Of a stretch of DNA of 14,334 nt, positions 7,092-13,916 are shown piece after piece. The translations under genes and the position numbers were made by a program. The stretch is taken from NCBI RefSeq assembly GCF_029626145.1, contig NZ_JARUBJ010000001.1:1-14334 (forward strand), given 5' to 3'. The notes under the pieces were generated by a model. That model was given only the letters and a program-made list of their open reading frames with translations. It ran no database searches and had not been told where the DNA came from. The stretch's first letter is position 1. Every line of letters begins with the position of its first letter. Source of the stretch: Micromonospora sp. WMMD961 (GTDB lineage Bacteria; Actinomycetota; Actinomycetes; Mycobacteriales; Micromonosporaceae).

Positions 7092-7916
7092 ATGACCACC
7101 GCACTCGATTTCACCGCCGTGAAGGCACGCCAGCAGGTGACCTGGGCAAGCGGCGACTACGGGGCCGTCGCCGCCCTCATCCACCCGATTGCCGAGTTGC
7201 TGGTGACCGCGGCCGACCTGTCGGCGGGCGCTCGGGTGCTGGACGTGGCGACCGGGACCGGCAACGCCGCCATCGCCGCCGCCCGCTGCGGCTGCGCGGT
7301 GACCGGCGTCGACTACGTACCCGAACTGTTGGAACGCGGCCACGCGCGGGCCTCGGCGGAACGGCTTCCGGTCACGTTCGTGACCGGGGACGCGGAGCGC
7401 CTGGCGTACGTCGACGGTGCCTTCGACGCGGTGCTCTCCGTCGTCGGCGTGATGTTCGCCCCGAACCAGGAGCGGGCGGCGGCCGAGCTGGTCCGGGTCT
7501 GCCGGCCCGGAGGCACGGTCGCGCTGGCGTCGTGGACGCCGCAGGGTTTCATCGGCGAGTTGTTCCGCACGGTGGGGCGGCACGTGCCGCCCCCGGCCGG
7601 GCTGCGCCCGCCGGTGCAGTGGGGCGACGAGGACCGGGTCCGTGAGCTGCTCGGGGCGGCCGTGCACGACCTTCGGGCGGTACGCCGGGAGTTCGTCTTC
7701 CGCTTCGGCACACCTGAGGAGTTCGCCCTCTTCTTCCGGGCCAACTACGGCCCGACGTTGAAGGCGTTCGAGGCGCTGCCCGAGGAGCGCCGAGCGGAGC
7801 TGCACGCCGACCTGGTGAAGCTGGCCCGTACGCGCAACCGGGCCACCGACGGCACGGTGCGGATTTCGGCGGAATACCTGGAGGTCGTGGCGCGGCGGAC
7901 CACCGTTCCCGCCTGA
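7092..7916 (+). CDS. Class I SAM-dependent methyltransferase
   Basis: A 274-residue methyltransferase of the UbiE/Methyltransf_11 type. Motif I VLDVATGTG is at 49-57, the ribose-binding acidic residue follows in TGVDYV (Asp74), GDAERL is at 99-104, and the post-motif region runs DAVLSVVGVMFAPN to CRPGG (137-141). The ATG at 7092 has GAGGGAG about 7 bp upstream. The open frame extends 141 bp further left without homology. The C-terminal part (about 150-274) probably forms the substrate lid and gives no specific clue. It is monocistronic: the tRNA terminator precedes it by about 210 bp and a separately controlled gene follows. The substrate cannot be predicted; a small molecule is more likely than RNA or protein given the domain type. 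Confidence 0.88.
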   Translation: MTTALDFTAVKARQQVTWASGDYGAVAALIHPIAELLVTAADLSAGARVLDVATGTGNAAIAAARCGCAVTGVDYVPELLERGHARASAERLPVTFVTGDAERLAYVDGAFDAVLSVVGVMFAPNQERAAAELVRVCRPGGTVALASWTPQGFIGELFRTVGRHVPPPAGLRPPVQWGDEDRVRELLGAAVHDLRAVRREFVFRFGTPEEFALFFRANYGPTLKAFEALPEERRAELHADLVKLARTRNRATDGTVRISAEYLEVVARRTTVPA

Positions 7917-7930
7917 CACCGGCATCTCTC

Positions 7931-8036
7931 GTTGATCATCAATCCTATCGACGGGCCCCGGAGCCGGCCGAAAGGTGGTTGCCGCCTGGCTGCCGCGCGC
8001 GATCTGATTCGGTTGATCATCCGTTCAATCGACGGG
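7931..8036. repeat. Pair of 25-bp direct repeats upstream of the secreted protein gene
   Basis: Copies at 7931-7955 and 8012-8036 share GTTGATCATC, then six variable bases, then ATCGACGGG. Their starts are 81 bp apart. The first copy also contains the near-palindrome TTGATCATCAA (7932-7942). The second ends 25 bp before the GTG of the downstream gene. The conserved outer blocks with a divergent centre look like a paired protein-binding site. No repressor gene with an obvious link is adjacent. Confidence 0.6.
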
Positions 8037-8060
8037 TGACAACGGGGAGGAACATTCACT

Positions 8061-9980
8061 GTGATCAGATCCAGGCCGCGCCGTGGCATCGTGAGCGCGA
8101 TCGCGCTGACGCTGGGCGTCAGCGGGCTCACTCTCATCTCCACCGCGAACGCCGCCACCGCAGCACCCCACCTGGACGGTCCGCCGTCGGTTCAGGTGGG
8201 GTGGACCGACTCGGCGACGCCGAAGAAGGCGTACCCGGTGGACAGCACCACCGACGTTCCGCTCGGCACCTGGCAGGACGACAAGGGCAAGAGCCACACC
8301 TCGCGGGTGTACGCCACCTTCGACCTCTCCGCCTACGAGGGCAAGAAGATCTACGGCGGCAAGGTGTTCCTCGAGGAACGCAGCGTCGCCGACTGCAGCA
8401 AGCGTGCCGTCGAGATCTGGCGGACGAAGCCGGTCACCACGACGCCGACCTGGAACCGAGCACCCGCGCCGCTCGCCAAGCTCGGCGAGGTCCTCACTCC
8501 GGTGCAGTTCTGCCCGGGGGCCTCCATCACGTTCGACGTGGGCGCGGCGGTGCAGGATGCGGTGGCACACCGGCAGCGTCACATCACCTTCGAGATCCGG
8601 GTGCCGGAGCAGTACGAGAGCGACGCGTCCTACGGCCGGCGGCTGCACCCGTACCGCAGCGTCGACCTGAACGTCGAGTTCAACTCGGTGCCGCAGATCG
8701 ACACCGCCCACCTGTACAACGGTGGTCTGCCCTGCACCCAACTCGCGCCCTACCCGCGCATCGGCGGGTTCGCCAGCATCCTGGAGGCGGTCGGCAGCGA
8801 CGCCGACGAGTACGACGAGCGCGCGGTCGAGACCGAGGTCGCCATCTGGCCGAAAGCCAACCCGGACGCTCGCCAGGTGTTCACCGGTGAGCACGGCCTC
8901 ACCGGCCGAGCCAATCGGGTCAACCTGCCCGAGGGCACGCTGGTCGACGGCACCACCTACGTCTGGCAGGCTCGGGCGACCGACGGCGCGGACTACTCGC
9001 CCTGGTCGAAGAAGTGCTTCTTCACCCACGACCGCACCGCCCCCGTCGAGCCCACCATCACCTCGGCCAACTACCCGCAGGACAGCACAGGCGAGGCGGC
9101 GCCGACCGGCGTGTCGCCGGTCTTCACCTTCTCCGGGAACGGCGACAAGGACGTCGCCGGCTTCGAATACTCGTGGCGCAGCCTGGGCGGCCACGGCTGC
9201 TCGGCCAGCGGCGCGTACGGCCAGTTGGAGTGCACCCACCCGTTGGACCAGCCGGGATCGGTGCGGGCGAACACCCCCGGCGGTTCGGCGACCGTGACGA
9301 TCGATCTGATCGGCTCCGGGCCGCAGCGGTTGAGCGTCCGCACGATCGACCTCGCGGGCAACGTCTCCGAGACCGTCGAGTACCGCACTCTGGTGCCGCG
9401 GGTCGAGCCCGAGGTGCGGGTGGAGAACGGTACGCCCGAGTGGGGGCAGGAAGTGCTGCTGAAGTTCGTCCCGGCCCCCGGTGTCACCGGTGTCCGCGAC
9501 TACGAGATCACCCTGGACGGGGGAACGCCGGAGACGCGGGACGCCCAGGAGGACGGCACGGCCTTCTTCAGCTTCTTCGCCACGAACCCGAACGGGCACC
9601 ACCTCAAGGTACGCAGCCGCAGCGACAACGGGTTCGTCTCACCGGAGGCCAACTGGTCCACGTCCTTCTATCCCGGCCCCGGGGTGAAGTCCGACGTCTA
9701 CTCCTCGCCGGACGGTTCGGCCGTCGGCGGAGTGGGAATCGAGGGCACCTTCACCTTCTCCCCACCCCCGGGCTGGACGGACACCACGGCCTACCAGTAC
9801 AGCTTCAACGGCGCCGAGCCGACCGAGGTGGCGGCCGACGCGAACGGCCGGGCCACGATCACCTGGACGCCGACCGCCATCGGGTACGTGGACCTGACCG
9901 TCTACGCCGTACGCGCCGACGGCACGGTCAGCGACTACCCCAACTGGTACTCGTTCGAGGTGGCGGCCTCCGCCTCCTGA
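8061..9980 (+). CDS. Secreted multi-domain protein with DNRLRE-like N-terminal module and Ig-like repeats
   Basis: A 639-residue exported protein. A GTG start at 8061 follows GGGGAGG by 10 bp. The signal peptide has an RSRPRR basic region, a hydrophobic core at about 10-28 and likely cleavage near ANAA (29-32). Residues about 45-210 resemble DNRLRE/CBM96-type beta-sandwich modules: a metal- or sugar-binding style repeat with TFDLSAYEGKKI, a conserved cysteine pair (about 112 and 151) and TPTWNRAP. The rest consists of several beta-rich, Ig- or Fn3-like segments (YVWQARATDGADYSPW, KKCFFTHDRTAPVEP and VRTIDLAGNVSE are typical linker motifs). There is no catalytic domain, LPXTG motif or C-terminal membrane segment, so it is probably released or held by binding. 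Relatives in actinomycetes are often annotated only as DNRLRE-domain proteins. A role in surface adhesion or glycan binding is inference. Confidence 0.78.
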   Translation: MIRSRPRRGIVSAIALTLGVSGLTLISTANAATAAPHLDGPPSVQVGWTDSATPKKAYPVDSTTDVPLGTWQDDKGKSHTSRVYATFDLSAYEGKKIYGGKVFLEERSVADCSKRAVEIWRTKPVTTTPTWNRAPAPLAKLGEVLTPVQFCPGASITFDVGAAVQDAVAHRQRHITFEIRVPEQYESDASYGRRLHPYRSVDLNVEFNSVPQIDTAHLYNGGLPCTQLAPYPRIGGFASILEAVGSDADEYDERAVETEVAIWPKANPDARQVFTGEHGLTGRANRVNLPEGTLVDGTTYVWQARATDGADYSPWSKKCFFTHDRTAPVEPTITSANYPQDSTGEAAPTGVSPVFTFSGNGDKDVAGFEYSWRSLGGHGCSASGAYGQLECTHPLDQPGSVRANTPGGSATVTIDLIGSGPQRLSVRTIDLAGNVSETVEYRTLVPRVEPEVRVENGTPEWGQEVLLKFVPAPGVTGVRDYEITLDGGTPETRDAQEDGTAFFSFFATNPNGHHLKVRSRSDNGFVSPEANWSTSFYPGPGVKSDVYSSPDGSAVGGVGIEGTFTFSPPPGWTDTTAYQYSFNGAEPTEVAADANGRATITWTPTAIGYVDLTVYAVRADGTVSDYPNWYSFEVAASAS

Positions 9981-9993
9981 CCCACCCGGACAC

Positions 9994-10023
9994 GGGGCGG
10001 CCACACACGGGTGTGGTCGCCCC
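9994..10023. terminator. Bidirectional hairpin terminator
   Basis: A 13-bp stem (9994-10006 with 10011-10023) containing one G-U type mismatch and an ACGG loop. It lies 13 bp after the secreted-protein stop and 6 bp from the end of the convergent 157-aa gene. Confidence 0.85.
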
Positions 10024-10029
10024 CGTCCG

Positions 10030-10503
10030 TCAGTCCTGTCGTTCGGTGCGCTCGATCTCGGCGAACGCGGCGGCCAGGTAGCCGTCCAACGGCGCGCCGG
10101 TCGCCGCCAGCAGGTCCGCCACCAGCAGCGGTGCGTGCCGGGCCAGGGCCGACGCGTCCGGTCGCGACTCGTCACCTTCGGGGTCGTACACGCCCAGCGC
10201 CCCGGCCAGCAGGACGAGCACCACGTGCGGGTCGACGTCCGAACGCCACCGCGCCGCCCCCTGCACACAGCGGGTCAACACCTGGCGGACGTCATCACCG
10301 GCCAGCCCCTCCGGGTGGCTCTCCTCCAACAGCAGCCGGACCACGGCGCCCAGCACCAGGCCGGAGCGCTCGTCGGCGGCGAGCCCGACGACCGCTTCGT
10401 CGTACGCCTGCCCGTCACGTGCCTGGGCGGCGGCCACGGCCGCGGTGGCGGTCACCGCGATGGCGCGGGCGGTAGCGGGCAGATGTCGCCAGGTGCCGGT
10501 CAT
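10030..10503 (-). CDS. Hypothetical protein, alpha-helical, 157 aa
   Basis: I do not recognise this protein. It is acidic, alanine- and leucine-rich and predicted to be all helical and soluble: no signal peptide and no convincing membrane segment, although DPHVVLVLLAGALGVYDP is hydrophobic. It starts MTGTWRHLPATARAIA. Coding status is supported by codon-position GC bias, an ATG start, a stop beside a bidirectional terminator and a coherent amphipathic composition. It is divergent from the MFS transporter gene, with 111 bp between starts. That is a common layout for a regulator and its transporter, but no helix-turn-helix motif is evident. The helical character also resembles the ligand-binding half of TetR-like proteins without the DNA-binding part. 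Function is unknown. Confidence 0.7.
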   Translation of the reverse strand: MTGTWRHLPATARAIAVTATAAVAAAQARDGQAYDEAVVGLAADERSGLVLGAVVRLLLEESHPEGLAGDDVRQVLTRCVQGAARWRSDVDPHVVLVLLAGALGVYDPEGDESRPDASALARHAPLLVADLLAATGAPLDGYLAAAFAEIERTERQD

Positions 10504-10592
10504 CGGGCCAGCATCGCAGACCCGGCGGACACCGTGCGATTGATCACCCGTCGGCCTCGGCGACAGCGGGGTGCGCTCAAAACGAGTCGCGT

Positions 10593-10603
10593 GGTGTCAC
10601 ACC
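10593..10603. promoter_or_regulatory. GGTGTCACACC palindrome upstream of the MFS gene
   Basis: An 11-base near-palindrome (GGTGT-C-ACACC) whose right edge is 11 bp before the MFS start codon, a position typical of operators. The inner block TGTCACACC recurs at 7042-7050, ahead of the methyltransferase gene. A role as operator or promoter element is inference. Confidence 0.35.
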
Positions 10604-10614
10604 CGACGAACAGA

Positions 10615-11907
10615 ATGCCGGTCATGCTGCGTCGTGCCCTGCCCCGCCGTCGAGAAGCCCGCCGGATCCTCGTCGGCACCCTGCTGTCGGCGATCGGGCG
10701 TGGCCTGACCCTGCCGTTCCTGTTCATCTACCTGACCGACGTACGCGGGCTCACCGACGCCCGCGCCGGGCTCGTGATCGGTTGGTACGGCGCGGTCACC
10801 CTGGCCTTGTCGCCGCTGGGTGGGACGCTGATCGACCGGTTCGGCGCGCGTCGGATCGTGGTGCCCTGCCTACTGATCGAAGCGATCGGCACCGGTTCGC
10901 TCGCGCTGGTCGACTCGTCCGGGTCGGCACTGCTGGTGATGACGGTGATCGCCGTTGGCAGCTCGGCGATCTGGTCCGGGCAGAACACGATCCTCGCCTC
11001 GTTGACCGACGACGGTGAGCGGCAACGCGTCTTCGGGCTGAACTTCGCCCTGCTCAACCTGGGCATCGGCATCGGCGGCATGACCTCCGGCGCGATCGTC
11101 GACACCGCCCGACTCAGCACCTTCCAAACGATCTATCTGCTGGACGCGGTGACCTACCTGCTGCCGGCCATCATCCTGCTCACCCTGCCCGGGGTGGGTC
11201 ACCGACTCGGAAACCGTCGTGGTGTCGACGAACCGTCGCCCGGCGGCTATCTGACCGTGCTTCGCGACCGTCCGTTCCGACGGCTGGTGATCTTCGGGCT
11301 GATCCTCACCACCTGCGGTTACGGACAGATCGAGGTGGGCTTCGCCGCGTACGCGGTGCGAGTGGCCGAGGTGGAGACCCGAGTGGTGGCGTGGGCGCTC
11401 GCCGCCAACACCGTGATGATCGTGCTCGCCCAACTGCTGGTGATCCGCCGGATCGAGGGGCGCAGCCGCACCCGTGCGCTGGCGGTGGTGGGTGCGGTGT
11501 TCGCCACCGCCTGGCTGGTCCTCGGCGTAGCTGGCCTGGTCAGCGGTAAGAACGCCCTGCTGGCCGCCCTCTGCGTGGTGGCCTGCTCGGCGATCTTCGG
11601 CTTCGGCGAGACGATGCTGTCACCGGTCATGCCCGCGTTGACCAACGCGTTGGCCACCGACGAGCTGCGCGGCCGGTACAACGCGATGAGTTCGATGATC
11701 TTCGGCATCAGCGGTGTGATCGGTCCGGTGACCGCCGGACCGCTCATCGGCGCGGCAGACGGCAAGGTCTGGGTGGCGACGGTGGTCGGCGGCTGCCTGA
11801 TCGCCTCCCTGGTCGCACTATCCCTGCGCCGACTGCTCACCACGGACCAGGACGGCCGACTGACGCCGGCCCTCACCTCCCCCGAGCCGACCCCCACCCC
11901 CGCCTAA
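10615..11907 (+). CDS. Major facilitator superfamily transporter
   Basis: A 430-residue integral membrane protein with about 12 predicted transmembrane helices in two bundles around a cytoplasmic loop (about residues 195-220, LGNRRGVDEPSPGG). The MFS motif A in the loop between helices 2 and 3 reads GGTLIDRFGARR (69-80). The N-terminus is strongly basic (LRRALPRRREARR), and the tail after the last helix is polar and proline-rich. It probably exports small molecules, like drug-efflux MFS proteins; the substrate is not known. The start could be the ATG at 10615 or the in-frame ATG at 10624; neither has a strong ribosome-binding site. It is divergent from the 157-aa gene, and a palindrome sits just upstream. 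A run of hairpins follows the stop codon. Confidence 0.93.
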   Translation: MPVMLRRALPRRREARRILVGTLLSAIGRGLTLPFLFIYLTDVRGLTDARAGLVIGWYGAVTLALSPLGGTLIDRFGARRIVVPCLLIEAIGTGSLALVDSSGSALLVMTVIAVGSSAIWSGQNTILASLTDDGERQRVFGLNFALLNLGIGIGGMTSGAIVDTARLSTFQTIYLLDAVTYLLPAIILLTLPGVGHRLGNRRGVDEPSPGGYLTVLRDRPFRRLVIFGLILTTCGYGQIEVGFAAYAVRVAEVETRVVAWALAANTVMIVLAQLLVIRRIEGRSRTRALAVVGAVFATAWLVLGVAGLVSGKNALLAALCVVACSAIFGFGETMLSPVMPALTNALATDELRGRYNAMSSMIFGISGVIGPVTAGPLIGAADGKVWVATVVGGCLIASLVALSLRRLLTTDQDGRLTPALTSPEPTPTPA

Positions 11908-11910
11908 CTC

Positions 11911-11956
11911 GGAAGTAGACCGACTTCCTCCCGATTAGGGCCGCTTCGCGCAGCGG
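11911..11956 (+). terminator. Two small hairpins after the MFS gene, possible terminator
   Basis: GGAAGT/ACTTCC (11911-11916 with 11923-11928) begins 4 bp after the MFS stop. CCGCT/AGCGG (11941-11945 with 11952-11956) follows. Both stems are short, so a terminator role is tentative; the sequence could instead be part of a dispersed repeat. Confidence 0.4.
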
Positions 11957-12042
11957 AGCGACAAGGACTAACCCACACCCCGCCCTCACCCAGCACCCCC
12001 GGCGTTTAGTCCGGCACCCAGCGCCCGGGTGGCCCGGCGCCC

Positions 12043-12120
12043 AAGATCCGCGCAGGTTCCCCGATGTTGCTGCCTGCGGCAAACGGGAGACAGCAACATC
12101 CCCGATGTTGCGCGGATCTT
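12043..12120 (-). repeat. 78-bp palindromic intergenic element, copy 2 (inverted relative to copy 1)
   Basis: The arms 12043-12075 and 12088-12120 pair at 26 of 33 positions around a 12-base loop. It has the same length as copy 1 at 6598-6675 and aligns to it in reverse orientation, at 56 of 66 arm positions but only 3 of 12 loop positions. Variable loop with conserved arms suggests that the structure or the ends are maintained. Confidence 0.8.
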
Positions 12121-12151
12121 GCTCCCGGATGCTGCCTCCGACCGCAAGATC
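12115..12151. repeat. Accessory hairpin overlapping the end of palindromic element copy 2
   Basis: GATCTTGC (12115-12122) pairs with GCAAGATC (12144-12151), with an inner CGGA/TCCG stem (12126-12129 and 12137-12140). It shares its left arm with the last bases of the 78-bp element, so the two form a compound palindromic unit. No equivalent follows copy 1. Confidence 0.6.
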
Positions 12152-12257
12152 ACGCTCGATCCTGGTTCGAGTGGCATCCACGCGCCCGGAGGCCACTACT
12201 TCAAGGGTGCAGCGTGATCACGCGGCCGACACGACCGGCTGGGCGACCGGGCGAAAC

Positions 12258-12385
12258 GAGGCGGGGCCAGGGCGAGGCGGGGCCAGGGCGAGGCGGGGCC
12301 AGGGCGAGGCGGGGCCAGGGCGAGGCGGGGCCAGGGCGAGGCGGGGCCAGGGCGAGGCGGGGCCAGGGCGAGGCGGGGCCAGGGC
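12258..12385. repeat. 16-bp minisatellite, eight perfect copies
   Basis: The unit GAGGCGGGGCCAGGGC is repeated eight times without interruption, with a GAG remnant after the last. All copies are identical as given. A 16-bp period shifts the reading frame each copy, so it is not a protein repeat. The G-runs GGGG, GGG, GGGG and GGG with short loops on the plus strand could fold as a G-quadruplex. Confidence 0.95.
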
Positions 12386-12451
12386 GAGAAGAGATAGGCA
12401 GGGGCGGGCAGGCAGGGGCCGGGACGAGCAGGCGGGGCGGCATGTGGACTG

Positions 12452-12506
12452 GACGGGTCGAGGACGGGTCGGGGACGGGTCGGGGACGGGTCGGGGACGG
12501 GTCGGG
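12452..12506. repeat. 11-bp minisatellite, five copies
   Basis: The unit GACGGGTCGGG repeats at 12452, 12463, 12474, 12485 and 12496. The first copy ends GAG instead of GGG. The last copy overlaps the left arm of the terminator stem at 12501-12514, so the array may have grown out of the terminator sequence. Confidence 0.9.
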
Positions 12507-12534
12507 CCCCGGAGCGCTCACTCCGGGGCCCGAC
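12501..12534 (-). terminator. Hairpin terminator of the 5'-nucleotidase remnant
   Basis: A perfect 14-bp stem (12501-12514 with 12521-12534) and a CGCTCA loop, 16 bp beyond the stop codon of the 5'-nucleotidase remnant on the minus strand. It is probably the original terminator of that gene. Confidence 0.8.
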
Positions 12535-12550
12535 GTCGCGGGGTCGGCCG

Positions 12551-12790
12551 TCAGGCGGCGGGGACCTCGGCGGTGGTGCGGATCCGGTCCAGCGTCGGCG
12601 CGGAAACCGGCGACTGGGCGGTCAGGTAGTCCACGAAGGCGTCCAGGTCGATCTGGCCGGTGACCTGGTTCGTCCCCCCGGTGAGGGCGCTGAACCCGTC
12701 GCCGCCGCCGGCCGGTTCACCGTGATGCAGTACGTGGCGGTGGTGTCGGCGGTGATGCCGCTGATGGTGAGGCTGCCCCCGGACCACGCG
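12551..12790 (-). pseudogene. 3' remnant of a secreted 5'-nucleotidase gene, frameshifted
   Basis: On the minus strand, the last roughly 50 codons before the TGA at 12551-12553 read GGGDGFSALTGG, then IDLDAFVDYLTAQSPVSAP and TLDRIR. This matches the C-terminal end of bifunctional metallophosphatase/5'-nucleotidases (the FLAGGGDGF...DLDALVDYL...DRI pattern). The preceding family segment, GSLTISGITADTTATYCITVN, is in a different frame ending near 12715. The FLA residues expected between TVN and GGGDGF are missing, consistent with loss of a few bases that is not a multiple of three. The catalytic N-terminal domain and signal peptide are absent; upstream is the promoter region of the alpha/beta hydrolase. 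The frame change could be a sequencing error, but the missing 5' part cannot. The family call rests on motif memory. Confidence 0.72.
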
Positions 12791-12931
12791 GATGCAGGCG
12801 CACGGGGCGGCGTGGGTGCGGTGGTGCCGTTCGGCGCCGCACGAGTGTCGTCGGTTGCCGCCGTCTGCCGGACAACGTCAGATCCGGGGTCTAGAAAGGA
12901 CGGGAGAATCGACACGGACGGAGACGGCATC

Positions 12932-13729
12932 GTGAGTGCAACGACACCGACGGTGGAGCAGGTGCGATCGGCGGACGGCACCCCCATCGCGTTCGAACGG
13001 TCCGGGGCTGGGCCTGCGCTCGTCCTGGTCGGCGGCGCGTTCAACGACCGCAACACGACACGCGCGCTCGGGGCGGCGTTGGCACCGGACTTCACCGTGT
13101 TCGGCTACGACCGTCGGGGCCGTGGGCACAGTGGTGACACCGCTCCGTACGAGATCGGCCGGGAGATCGACGACCTGGCCGCGGTGATCGCGGCGGCCGG
13201 TGGTTCCGCGGCGCTCTACGGGATTTCCTCCGGCGCGGTCCTGGCCGCCCTCGCGACGGCACAGGGCCTGCCGGTGACCGGTCTGGTCCTGTTCGAGCCG
13301 CCGTTTCAGGTCGGCTCGCACGTGGGCGTCCGGAAGGACATCACCGCGCAGCTCATCGAGCTGATCGCGGCCGACGATCGGGATGGAGCGGTAGAGGCTT
13401 TCCTCACCGCGTCGGTGGGGTTGCCGGCCGAGGCAGTCGCCGGGATGCGGGCGCAACCGATGTGGGGCGGACTGACCGCGATCGCGCACACCCTGCCGTA
13501 CGACGCGGTGATCACGGCGGGCGGGCGACTGCCCGCCGACCGGCTGTCGACGATCACCGCGCCGACCCTCGCGGTGGACAGCACCGGGAGTCCACAGTGG
13601 CTACGGGACGGCAGCCGGGCCGCGGCCGAGGCGGTTCCTGGCGGGCGGTCCGTCAGCCTCGACGGCGGCAACCACGAGGTGCCGCCGACGACGCTCGCCC
13701 CCGCGCTGCGTGAATTTCTGCTCGGTTGA
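12932..13729 (+). CDS. Alpha/beta hydrolase
   Basis: A 265-residue alpha/beta-hydrolase-fold enzyme. The oxyanion-hole strand LVLVGGAF is at 30-37, YDRRGRGHSG at 59-68, the nucleophile elbow GISSG at 97-101 (Ser99), the likely acid is Asp216 in LAVDSTGSP and the likely base is His248 in GGNHEVPP. The length fits the family. The GTG at 12932 has GGAG 8 bp upstream. The open frame runs further left but overlaps the 5'-nucleotidase remnant in antisense, so the longer form is rejected. It is cytoplasmic, with no signal peptide. The substrate is not evident; an esterase or lactonase type is possible. The gene is divergent from the nucleotidase remnant, so it may have replaced that gene's 5' part. 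Confidence 0.9.
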   Translation: MSATTPTVEQVRSADGTPIAFERSGAGPALVLVGGAFNDRNTTRALGAALAPDFTVFGYDRRGRGHSGDTAPYEIGREIDDLAAVIAAAGGSAALYGISSGAVLAALATAQGLPVTGLVLFEPPFQVGSHVGVRKDITAQLIELIAADDRDGAVEAFLTASVGLPAEAVAGMRAQPMWGGLTAIAHTLPYDAVITAGGRLPADRLSTITAPTLAVDSTGSPQWLRDGSRAAAEAVPGGRSVSLDGGNHEVPPTTLAPALREFLLG

Positions 13730-13822
13730 CGGCCGACGCGCCTGACCGGCGTGCGGGAGCGGCCCAACGCCCCGGACCAGCCAGAGGCAGCAGCTCAACG
13801 CCGGGAAAATCGGCGCGACGAA

Positions 13823-13915
13823 GCGGCCCAGCGCCCGGGGCCGGCGTGCGGGAGCGGCCCAGCGCCCGGGGCCGGCGTGCGGGAGCGGCCCAGCGCCCGG
13901 GGCCGGCGTGCGGGA
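13823..13915. repeat. 31-bp minisatellite, three perfect copies
   Basis: Three identical 31-bp units start at 13823, 13854 and 13885. Each contains a CGGCCC/GGGCCG hairpin around an 8-base loop. A related 19-base stretch (GGCGTGCGGGAGCGGCCCA) is present at 13748-13766 directly after the hydrolase gene. The array fills the space between the convergent hydrolase gene and the right-edge gene and could act as their terminator. Confidence 0.92.
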
Positions 13916-13916
13916 G

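Larger units (their letters stand above)
11908..12550. other. Gene-free repeat-rich block
   Basis: No credible gene lies in these 643 bp. The block holds, in order: a GGAAGT/ACTTCC hairpin and a CCGCT/AGCGG hairpin; a 7-bp inverted repeat, GGACTAA (11965-11971) and TTAGTCC (12006-12012); the second 78-bp palindromic element; a further hairpin; the 12-bp palindrome GCGTGATCACGC (12212-12223); the 16-bp and 11-bp minisatellites; and a 14-bp-stem terminator. Open frames crossing the minisatellites are low-complexity artefacts. Confidence 0.75.

Noticed and set aside
8025..9602. 525-codon minus-strand open frame opposite the secreted protein gene
   Set aside because: The plus-strand gene has a signal peptide, a ribosome-binding site and recognisable modules; the antisense frame has none.
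12155..12175. GGTTCGAGT sequence resembling a tRNA T-loop (possible att site)
   Set aside because: The flanks do not pair as a T-stem, and no acceptor or anticodon arm can be drawn.
12064..12663. Plus-strand open frames with GQGEAGPGRGGARARR-type repeats
   Set aside because: They are translations of the 16-bp minisatellite. The period is not divisible by three, and the same peptide pattern appears in two frames.
12722..12931. N-terminal extension of the alpha/beta hydrolase frame
   Set aside because: The extension is antisense to the 5'-nucleotidase remnant. The hydrolase fold begins after the GTG at 12932, which has a GGAG ribosome-binding site.
12258..13915. Possible CRISPR arrays in the tandem repeats
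   Set aside because: The units are contiguous without unique spacers, and no cas gene is present.
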